Source of the DNA: Cladopsammia gracilis
Lineage: Eukaryota > Cnidaria > Anthozoa > Scleractinia > Dendrophylliidae
Direction of reading: 5' to 3'
Length of the DNA: 64,000 nt
Assembly (NCBI GenBank): GCA_022457155.1
Contig: JAJGOT010000219.1
Coordinates: forward strand, 1,202,501-1,266,500
Shown here: positions 24,101-36,100 of the stretch, piece after piece
How positions within the stretch are numbered: the first letter of the stretch is position 1
Layout: each line of letters opens with the position of its first letter
Program-made: the position numbers and the translations under genes
Notes under the pieces: generated by a model
What the model saw: the letters and a program-made list of their open reading frames with translations, nothing else
What the model was told of the DNA's origin: nothing
The model's database searches: none

Positions 24101-27100
24101 ATCTTATGTTGTGGAGAGTACCTGCAAACTAGCTTTACAGTTAAGTGTACCTTCCACGTTAAATAAAGCATTGTATCGTATCGTATCGTATCGTATCGTA
24201 TCGTATCGTATTGTATTGTATTGTACGAAGAAAACTAAATAGGCCATTTCTCGTGTGAAAGTGCATCGTGCCTCGTTTGAGAAGTTATTGGCGACCTACA
24301 GACTACAGTCAAAGCTAAGTCAACTTTACGTTGTTAGCGGATACCTCTCTTAGATAAAAATCTCTATAAAAAGAAAACCTGAAGTTGGTCCTGTAAATTT
24401 TCAGTTGTTTCACTGCAATAAGATACCTTAAAAAACCACTGAGAATATAAGGTTTAATAAGCAGTACCATGGGTTCTCATCGCTCCCGGCCGCCAGGGGC
24501 GTTCGATTAAACATGGGCATTGCAGTGCATTGCACTGTTGGCCTGCGTGGCTTCGGGCAGTGCTCTCGCCTCACGCTTCGCGCGCGTGTGAAAACTCCCT
24601 CTTTCTTGTGCTTGCCACGCAGGCTATTGAATTGTTGACACGCAAAGCCATTAAGATTTCTCCTTAAGAAATCTTACTGCTAATTATGCCGGTTCTCTTT
24701 CGTTATTCATGCTCTTTATAAGGGCTGGTTCCCACTAGCGACGGAAGCGGAAGCGGAGTCGGATTCGGAAGCGTAAGGGGACTTGTGTTCTAGTGTAAAT
24801 CAAAAAACGGAGTCGCGATCGGAATCGGAATCGGAATCGGAAGGATCAGAAGGTTTCCTTTTTCTTCCGTTTCCGCTTCTGCTCCTGTCGCTTCCGTCGC
24901 TAGTGGGAACCAGCCCTTACGTTTCCGACTTCGCTTCCGATTATGTCGCTAGTGGGAAAATTCCGGCTTTGGCCATCGTTTTTTTGGTTTCATAGATATT
25001 GGGAAAGAGTGCTAATTTACGACGAGAACGTTTCTTTTTTACCTTCCCGTTATAGTTAGGAGCTTTCATCGGGCATCCCTTCTCTGTCGGGTCCAGACAC
25101 GGCCTGTCCTGATATCCGTTTGTTATACCAGCCTGCCAAACGCAAAGACAAAATAACAAAACTTCCGTCAATTGCAAAAGAAGGAAAAACCCGTAAGTGT
25201 ACAATAGGTGAAGCCGCATTCGGGCCACAGACAGCCCACACGGTCACAGTCGACCCAAACAGACGAAGCAAATCCCAATTTCTGTAGCACGAAGCATGCA
25301 AGGCTAGGAGAATAACTTCCGCCTAGGCATTGATGGGAGGCTAGTCCGTGGCAACGTTATCCTTCATGATACAGCATTTATTTACCGGTACCCATAAATA
25401 CACACTTAGGTAGAGAGACAACGTAGAGTGAAGCTTTTCGCATGGAACTATTCGTTTTGCAATATTTTACAAAATTAAATTTAGGATTTTTCTTGAATTT
25501 TGATTTTTGGCACTCTTGAGAGTGAAAGGTTTGACAGCTAAGTAACCACAAAGTAACCACTTACCTTAAGGAACATCTCTCTAATCTCCTTATCGCCTGG
25601 TATCTTCAATAACGGCAACAAACCGAGGAGCGTCTCAGGATGGCTTACCGTCCATTCTAAAGATCCAGAGACACTTCTGAAAAGAAATAAGAAAACATCA
25701 ATATATCACTTTATTTAGAGCGGTTTTCAATCGAGTCTCGTAAAACCAAAACCAAAGTATTTGTACTCTGGCCAATCACAACAGACGCAGACAATCCAAT
25801 GAACCAATCAGAGCTCGAAGTTAATACACGTAGCCGGCGCCAAGCGCGGGAAAACGCGTACGAGCAAGTCACGATTGGTTTTGGTTTTACTTCTGATTTC
25901 TTTGAGAAAGTCTTGCGAGCGGGTGTTTTAGCCAATTACAAAGCGTAGCAATGCAAAAATCCAAAGCAATCACGAAATTAATCTCGACACTCAATTGAAG
26001 ACCGCTCACGCTAACTGGTAACCTGCGATAAGTGTTTTTCTTTTCTTGCGGATGAGAGAGGAGAGCGGGAGGGGGGGGGGGGGGGGGGGATTGGGGACAT
26101 TGATAACCAGAAGTAACATTACACTGGGAAGAGGCCGGCCAGTTGGCTATCCAAAAATTCCTAAAGTAACCCCTTCGTCCCCCACCCCCCTCCACCCACG
26201 AACGTCACGGCTACCCGAATGTAAGATTCATTTTGTCGGATATTGCCAGCCATTCCTGAAAGTAAAGGACTTATAGGACTAAACTTAAACAATTAGCACG
26301 AACGTCCTTAAACATGTTTTGGTGCTGGTGTGAACGCAGCCTTACTCTCGGTATTCGCACTCGCACCAGGCCTCTCATTCTACGGTCACACGCGTTCCAT
26401 TCGTACGCCTGTACTGAATCTCCCAGACAGTTATTCTATAATGTACTTACTTTATTTCGTCTGGTAGAGCTCCTCTCAGCTTCAGCACTTTAGCACCATC
26501 CCAGAAACAGTCCAATGGAGAAACGATCAGGCATGGTATAATGGTTGAAACGATCTACATTGACAACAAGAACATTAAGTTACAAGAATTCAGCTATAAA
26601 CCAAAAGCCGATATACGGCAGAACAGCTAGCCTACGAATACGGCCGCCACTCGACGCTTCCGACCGCTAGGAGCGTTCGCGTGACCGGGAGCGATGAGAG
26701 GCGGCTGTATTCGCAGGCTACAACAAAGCAAAACCTCTTGTAAGTGGCCAATAGCTGTATTCGTAAGAACGGCCGTCACGTTAGATAGAGGAATGAAATC
26801 CACAATTGGACTTCCCTAACCACAGTGACTTTTCACTTACCCCGTCTACTAAAGAATTGTTGAAAGACGGCACTTCTGGTGAGTAACACAAATCTGAGTG
26901 AGTCCAGGTCCTGAAAGCAGTAGAAGAAAAAAGACGGTTTGGTTATCAGTAGATCCGACGTCAGCTCATTTGAGACTTTTGTAGTTTTCTTAGCCAGCAC
27001 TTTTTTTTTTTTTTTTTTTTGTATTTTACTGATATTTATTGGTTTTCAATTTTATTACACACTTAAACATCTAAACATTAAGTTAAACATTAAAACATTT

Positions 27101-30100
27101 AAACATTACATTAAACATTAAACATTAAATTAAAAAAAAAAAAAGTTAATTAATTCACTCACACACATACATATACACACACCCCTTCATAATAATAATA
27201 ATCTATTGTAATATTTTAAGTACAGCTGCGGCACAAGATTGTACATTTTTTGTGTTATGTATTTGCCCCACTTTTTGTTATGAGCTGAAATTTTATTATT
27301 AGATTTGGCAATTATTGTTTCAAGTTGATAGATCATTTTAATTTTTAAATTAAAAACTCTAATTGAAGGCACAGATCTTTTTTGCCTACAATAATATAAG
27401 TATTGTTTAGCAACTAACAGAACATGATTTACGAACAATTCATCGTCGCACCTTATAATACCAAACATTATATCCCTGTCAGAGAAATTAGCAATTTTAA
27501 TTCCTTGTTTGGTAAGCCATTTTATAACTTCAGCCCAGAAATTCTTAGTGTAATGACAAGATGTAATTAGGTGCTCAAGGGACTCGTCTATTTCTCCACA
27601 AAAAGAGCATGCCGGAGATGGTGCAACTCCAACTTTAAATAAAAAAGCATTTGTTACAAGACATCTGTTGAGCAATTTATACTGAAATTCACGCGACTTT
27701 GTATCTAAGGTGACACGAAAAGGCAAACTGTAAATCTCTTCCCATTCTAAGGCATCGTCAACAAATTTTGCATTAAAGTTCTGCTGAGCAGTTGGTGGAG
27801 TAATGATTTTATTTCAAAGCTCCCTATAGATAGTCTTGGAAACCGCTGTTTTGATTGGCGCAGTTTGATTATTTAATTTTAATTTGATCTCATCATGTAT
27901 ATTAAAAGGTTCATCTTCCCTATAGGAACTTGCCCTTAGAGCCTCGCGCCATTCAGCTGGTAGGGCATCAATTAAAGTCATAAGACTATAAAGGCGTCTA
28001 CTGGCGAAATATTCAGCTCCCTCAACCTGCGATTGTTTTTAATAAGAAGCTCATTGTTATCGGATATTAAATGCTTAATTCTAATTATTCCTTTCTCTGC
28101 AAGGTTTTTAAAATACACAGACTTGCCTCCAATACAAATAAATTTGTTATTCCAAAGCACCATATTTGTAAGATCGTTCCCATTTAAATCCTGTACACTG
28201 CCCCAACTTGCCGCGGAGCATTTTGCAAAACTTTTAAAGCATTCTTCATAAAATTTCGGCAGCTTTATCGACAATTTCTGCAATTCAAAGTTGCAACATA
28301 AGATCAATTTTCCTCCAACAGGTTTGAGATAATGCAGAAGAATTGTTTTCCAACTGCTTGGCTGATCATTAGCCAATTTCTTGCAACAGAGTATTCTTTG
28401 CGCTTCAATAATAGACTCTAAATGTGGCGCTTTAAGTCCTCCATCTTCGATTTCACTAACAAGAGCAGAGCGCTTAACTTTATCCTTTCCCTTCCATATG
28501 AAATCGAAGATAATTGTATTCACTTGTTTCACAAAATCTTTACTCATTGGTATCAAGCTTACCCGATACAAGAAGATAGGAATAATGAACGTTTTCACAA
28601 TTTGGATTCTTCCGATAATAGTTAAATCTCTCCACTTCCAGATTCGTAATTTTTGTTGAATGGAACTAATTAATTCATCGGCGTTCAACTTATGTCTGGC
28701 TTGAGAATCATAAGAGAAGTGTACTCCCAATATTTTTACAGATTTCTTGACTTTTATATTCTGAAAATTGCCTGGAGAGGGGTTGCCTTCCTGTGAAGTA
28801 TAAGCACGATTGCCTAATAACAATATTTCTGATTTCTCATGGTTAATTTTGAGGCCCGAGCAACTTCCATAATCTTCTATAAGCTTAAGAAAATTTATTA
28901 GAGAGAAATCATTTTTCAAAAAGCCAGTCAGATCATCAGCAAAAAGGCCTAATTTAATTTCCTCTTTGTCTACTAAAATGCCATGGATGTCCTTGTTATT
29001 GCGTATACTGATGCATAAAATCTCTAAAACCATGATAAACAAATGGGCGGAGAGAGGGTCTCCTTGTCTTACCCCTCTTTCGACTGCAAAAAGCTGAGTA
29101 GAAAATCCATTGTTTAGAACGCAACTCGAGATTTTGTTATAGAAAGTATGGATCCATTGTATAAAAAATGATCCAAAACCAAAGGCAGACAACGTGCGGA
29201 ATAAAAAATCCCGGCTCACAGTATCAAAGGCTTTTTTAAAATCTATACAGATCATTTTTCCTTCAATGTTGTATCTTTCTGTAAATTCCATAACATCTTC
29301 AATCGTTCTAGCTGCATCGAAAGTAGTCCTTCCTTTGACATAGGCACATTGGTTGTGATGTATAATATTGGGTAACACATTCTCTAATCTCTTAGCGATA
29401 GCTTTTGAACCTATTTTGACATCTACATTGATAAGAGAAATTGGTCTCCAGTTTGACAAGTGTCTTTTGTCTTTGTCTTTTTTCTCAATTAAGGTAATTA
29501 TAGCTTGTTTTTGAGAATTTGATAGCTCACCATAGTCGTAGGAGTAGTTTAGGCTATCAACCATTACACCACCTAAAATATGCCAAAACGCTCTATAAAA
29601 TTCGACTGTCAAACCGTCGTTTCCAGGTGACTTATTACTTTCAAACAACTGAAGACTTTTATAACACTCATCGATTGTTAATTTTCCATCGCAAATTCGG
29701 GTGTCATTATCAGAAAGTTTAGGTATTTTAGGATTATTTAAGAACGATTTTAATATATCCTCAGATGGACTGAGGGGATCCTGTTTGCAGAGATTAGAAT
29801 AAAAAACATGAGTTTCCTGTAAAATCTTCTTAGGATTTGTAATAAGAACTCCTTCTTTATTGAAAACTTTGCGAACAGAGCTTTTAGCTTTCTTATGCGT
29901 TTCAAGGTTTAAAAAATATTTATTACTTTTTTCACCTTTCTCGTACCAAGTGGCTTTTGATCGAATTATGGTGCCTTTTGCTATTTGTTCATAAATTGAG
30001 TCATATTCCATTTTCAGCATTTCAAGCTCCTCCTGATTCCCAGCGGTTGGTGATTCATTGCATCTTTCCTCGCATATCCTTAGTGAAGCCTCAATATCAG

Positions 30101-33100
30101 AAATCTTTTTTCTTCTTTCACGTGCTCTTTCTTTACTGTATTTTATTGCGATTTGCCTAATCCTGTACTTAATTAAGTCCCACAACAATCTTTTATCTGT
30201 AACATTATTAAATTCATTCAACCATTCAGGTACTCTTTCGTTTATTAGTGTGACGAAGGTTTCGTCATCCGCCAGGCTAGCGTTGAACTTCCAAAAGGAG
30301 GGACCATGTTCTGATTTGTCTATGCTATTAAATTGAAGTAGAATTGCTGAATGATCGGAATTGATCGACGGAATAATGTCAGACTTTTCGATCTCATCTT
30401 GGCAAACGTCGCTGATTAACCAATAATCAAGTCTTCTCTGAATAAAAGGGTTTTTTTGTCTCCATGTAAAACGCCTTCTTTCCGGGTTTCGTATCCGCCA
30501 AATATCTACTAAGTCAAAATCCAAGCATAGATCTTCTATATTTTTGACTGAATCTTTTTTGAATGGTCTGCCGCCAGAACAATCAAGGTCAGAGTCAAGT
30601 GTGACATTGAAATCTCCCCCGAGAATTATCCTATGCTCTTTGCCGACAACACAATCTTCAATGTTTTTATTTAATTTATCAAAGAAACGGCATTGGTCTT
30701 GAGTCTTATTGGGAGCGTAAATATTAACGAACAAAAAAAGCGCGTCCTGTACTTCAGCTTCCATTATAATTGAACGGCCTTCGTCGTCAGAATTTATTGA
30801 TATTAGATTGAAATCAAGGTCGCTTCTAACTAAAACCATCACCCCACAACTATGATTAGAGCCGTGTGAAAAATGAAGCCTACCTTTCCATTGTGTTTTC
30901 CAAATGTGTTCCACATCCGCAGTACTATAGGTCTCTTGAAGGAAAATTATGTCGTATTTTCGCTCATTTAGCCAGGTGAACAGAGCTTTTCTCTTTGTGG
31001 ATGAACGAATCCCTCGAACATTAAGAGAAACTAATTTAAAACATCGCCAGAAATAGCGGACATGTTCACCGAGCGTGCGCGAGTTTCAGTGGCAATATGG
31101 CCGCCAAACACTAGAAGGCTTTGTATGGCAGAAATAAAACAAAATCAAATTGGCTGGCTTTTAGCTTACCTGGAATATTTGCCGCATTCCGGGTAAATTT
31201 ATGAACATCTTTTCAAGTGTTTTCGTAAGCTTGATTTTCCCCACAATTGTTACTGGCCCTGCTTTTCAACAAAACATATTTCCGAAGCTTCGCTCATACA
31301 ATGCTCTCTATTTTAGAAGCCATTAATGCCAATTTTCACTCAAAACGGGATTTCGAGGCACCATAGTTCGTAAAGTGATGGGGGTAGCCAACTTGCCGCA
31401 ATCGTCTGAGAAGAAGCACCGACTGAACTGACGATCATCGCATTCTCACTTTCTACGATGGTTCCTTCGCCCTGCTTTTTGCTTTCAAAAATCGTTCAGA
31501 GCTGTAAAAATCATTTCCACCAACAGTCCACGCTAAAGTCTTGAAGTTCGCTGTCTTCGAACTGCGATATTTGGGCACAGAATGCTCCAAATTTTGCTGC
31601 AAATCCCTCATTCAAAAGCTAAAGTCTTGTTGTTTTCAACTGTGAGCGAATTATTTCGGTCAGTGGTTTCTATATGGGCCTGAATACGCTTTATTTAACA
31701 CAACCATTTTTGTCGCACCGAAGCCGCACCAAACGAATTTGAGCCCGTAGGGTGGAACAGTGGTGTATGCCAATGAAGCGACATTGTAGTGTAAGACGCA
31801 CGAAAATTCGCTGCTCCAATGTCCCTGATTTCTGGCGATGTTTACATGTTCCCTTTCGAATGGGACAATAGAATTGAAAAAAAAAAATACGTAAGCTGAT
31901 AAATATCTTGTACCGCAAACTGTACATATATTAACGAGGGGCTTTTACACACACACAAACTTAAATTAATCTCAAAACATATGATAAACAAAAAGAGACA
32001 ATACCTAAGAGACATACAATTTAACACAAAAGGGATAAATGACAGCTATGTAATTTGTACAGAAAGCTGTCTAGCCAGCACTTTTCAATCGTCTTACATC
32101 AATCATATACAAGCAAAAACTAACGATAAAAGAGTCCGACGTTTCGGCGACATCTTGGCGCCGAAACGTCGGACTCTTTTATCGTTAGTTTTTGCTTGTA
32201 TATGTTTATCTTACATCAATCGCACCGTAAATCTATGGAACACAGTATGTAAAATAGCTCATCCAAGTTTCCTTAGTATTAGCTAGTTCAAAGTTTTTCT
32301 CACTCAATTGTATTCCTCCTTGGTACGTAACTCTTTTTCATATAGATATGTTGTGATCGTGGTGGCTATTTCACCGGGGGGGGGGGGGGGGGGGTCCGGA
32401 CCCCCCTTCAGACCTGTGTCTCCTATGTGGTTCATAAAAATAGTAGAATAAAATTGTTCTATACGTAGTTTTTTCACTTCCACCAACCCGGACCCCCTCC
32501 CCCCCTTTCAGAAATTGCTGGATCCGCCCCTGTAACTTGCGAACAACTTGCGTCTACTTACGAATCCATTTGGCCATATAACGCAAAGTTGTCAGCGAGT
32601 TAGCTGTAATTTTTTTTATTGCAAACTTACTTGTTGTAAATGGTGACCTTGACATCAATTGCCTTTTGTACTGTTTTCAAGTGCTGTTGCAATGATCCTA
32701 CAGACAAGATGTTGCCCTCTGCAGTATTAGGTGCATGGATTAAAAGTTCGTTTGTTGTCCCGCTGCCTTCGCCAAGTTGATCCTTAGTATACTTTAATTC
32801 CTTCTCTAATCGCCCATCAACTAAATGACGAATAGAAAGCCCAAGATTAGAAAAAAATTGCTCTGATTTCGTGAAATTAAAAACAAACTTGAGTAAGATT
32901 TTAGGAGCAGAGCTTATAAGCTGCTGTCCATGTCTGATGAAGACGGCACTGCAACTGGAATGGTAGACTACGAGTCGTCCATCATTTTTCTCAGGGATAG
33001 TCGAGCGGGAGACCACGCGAGCGCGCGTAAAAATCGCCTCCCGCGAGAAGAGTCGATGCACGGGAACGGAAAGAACTCACCGCACCTCGCGTCTTCTCGC

Positions 33101-36100
33101 GGGAGGCGATTTTCACGCGTGGTCGTGAGATCTCCTGCTCAACTATCCCCAAGAGAAATGAGGGATTACTCGTAGGGTACTGGTTACGTAGGTTTCTCTA
33201 CGCGCTTCGCGCGCCCTCGAACCCCTTATCTCCCTTTTCTAGCGCCAGCCACGAAAGCAGGCGGAGGGACCCATGCTAATTAACAGTTTGTATCAGGTCA
33301 CGGGGATAAATGAAAGACCGCATAGAACACGAAGTAGTATCGGACAGGTGGATTGAAGAAAAACACAACATGTATTAGAGACAAAGAAAAATTAAGAGTC
33401 CTCTTCAAGAGGCTTTCAAGATTGGGATTGATAGAGGTATTTCTAAGCTGAATGGGATTGAATTGATAGCTCAGAATTGGCCAAATTATAACTGTCAACT
33501 AAGAAATGCGCGTTTTTAACCAATAGCCGAGATTTAAATTAACTGATGTGGCCGACAATTTTACTGACACCTGAGATTCCATCACCCTCATCCAAATAGC
33601 CTACGCGCAGACCACAGGGGTACCACATCCTCTGTGGCTGTGCTGTGCTGTGCTGTGTATCAGAAACGGCCGTATCGGTTTATCAAACTACCCTCGCTAA
33701 AGGCAAAATGCAAAATGAATAAAAACTCTCAAAATCACTGCCATGTTGTTTAACGTTGTTTTTCTGTCTTATTCTTGGCGATTTGAGACTCACAAAAGTG
33801 GTATTTTCAAAATAATGGTTCAAATATACACAGAAAAAAGTTAAACAACACGGCATTGTTTTTGAGAGTTTTTATGTCATTTTCATCAGTTTTAAGACCC
33901 CTGAATTTTGCCTTTAGTGAGGCTAGCAAAAGACATAACAGATGCACAGCACACCCCACAAACAGAGGATGGTAAGCCTGTGCACAGTCGTGTCCTAGCT
34001 ATTTCCTTTGCTTCACACAAAACGGAGACATCATCCAGACCCTGACTCGTTCCCCGGCCAGTCGTCTCTCAATTAACGAGATAAGTGCGGCCGAGGGGAG
34101 CGCGAGAGGTTCACCATTCGGTTGCGCTTCTCTCGTTCTGCATCTATCCCCCACGCGCGTCTCCCGTGTCTTGCCAGACCCTGCATAAATCTTCAGTTCT
34201 TGAATATAAAGTCTGCACGAGGACTAAAAAGTTTGTACAGATGATGGCCCTTGCGGGCCACCGTACTGTGCATTTCTAAAATAAACGATTCGCTATTTTT
34301 AAAGCAGATGTAAATTTTTGTATCTGTTCAATAAAGTTGACCTCCTTTGGCTCTTTAGCTTGTATGTTTTGTTTTCCCAATGTAGGTCAAGTGATGTTCT
34401 CAAGGGAAATTGTCCTTTATCTTTTCATAAATTATGCATACATATGCATGAATCTTAAAAAATATAAAAGAAACAGTTCTCTAGGGTAACATCACATTAC
34501 CTACATTGGGAAAACAAAACACAAGCTAAAGAGGTCCATTCTCCGATGAAGCTAACGTTTCCCATTAGACCAATTCCGATATATTAAAATTCATACTTGG
34601 CTCCGAGGCTTAGGGGAATAAAACAAAACAAATTAATTATTCATCCCTGAACCTCGATGTGATTTCTTTTGTTTTATTCCCCTAAGCCTCGGAGCCAAGT
34701 ATGAATTTTAATATATCGGAATTGGTCTATTCTCTATTTTCGAATTGCCCATAATACACTTTGTTTGCCCCCCAAATTTTGCATAAACTATTGTTTTGAA
34801 ATGCTCTTGGGAATATGCAGTCCTCCCAAGAGCATTTACAAACAATGGTTTATGCAAAATTTGGGGGGCAAACAAAGTGTATTATGGGCAATTCGAAAAT
34901 AGAGAATTTGCATGTTTTTAAGTTACCTCAGTATAAGCGGATAATGCCGGATAATGCTTTTCACTCTCAGATCAGATTGGCCTCGAAAAAGTTTAGTTAT
35001 AATGCAATGATAGGAACAAGTGCATGAGTAAAACAAGACGAATATATTGATATAAACTACAAATTTCCTTTTATAAACGAAAGCTTGCAAGGCTTACAAT
35101 CACCTATAATAACACTTCAAACACCATTGGCTAATGCTTCGTTTTAAAGCAGATTTATATCCTTTTCCTTTCAATGCTGTCAAGATAAATCAATTTTACA
35201 CGCTTTCTCTAGATACGAGAAATGTGACAGTATTAAAAAAAAAATCGATTTTCACGTAGTTGGCGTTATTTTATTTTTTTTCGAAAAAATCGAAACCATT
35301 TTAAAACGTAATTCTCGTTCTAATATTGAACTATAAAAATCAGCAGTTATCACCTGCTTCATCGGCCGGTCGAAGGTTGAATTCAAAAACGTGTTTCCTT
35401 CGTGATGTCACATCACGCCACCGCCGAATGTTTCATTTGTATGCACAAATATCACTTCCGGTACGCACAAAAACATCCGTTGTCACTGAAATTAACAACA
35501 TTTTTAAATGGCACGTAGTCGTATATATTTTGCATCTTGCTGTACACTATCTTGGCGAAGAAATGACGAATGTATTAAGAAGATTCAGTATTTCATATAA
35601 ACTTTCACCGAACGGGTCGAATCCCAGGGGGAAAATTATTATTTTATTATTAGTTATAAGTGGATCGTGACTTTCGCCCATACCGGGAAACTGGTGATGT
35701 GAAAAATTACATCGACCGATCGCATCGATCACTGAAGCAAATCTAACAGAATCTAATGCCGTTTGCCACGACCAGTTAACTTAGGATCGTTAACTAAATA
35801 CTTAAATGATTCGAATTTGGAAAATCGACGAAGCTAAATACGTTTCTAGTATATAAAAGTACTTTGATCTACCATGAGAGCATCTGTCACGTACAAGTTA
35901 AGGGCTTGGTTTAAAATAATATTGACTACGCGCAGCTTGATTTCTTCATGAAGAGCAATAGAATTATGCCGCCTTAATAAATTGTACACGAGATTTTGAG
36001 CTATTTAAACCAAACTTTCAGCATTCGATTGCAAGATCGCAGTGACAGCAGATCGATTCTGAAATCAACTTGCGCAGTGATGAGCTTGGCGCCGGCAGTT

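Noticed and set aside
31086..32071. LINE ORF1
   Set aside because: Only frames of 61-78 codons with no recognisable domain; cannot be supported.
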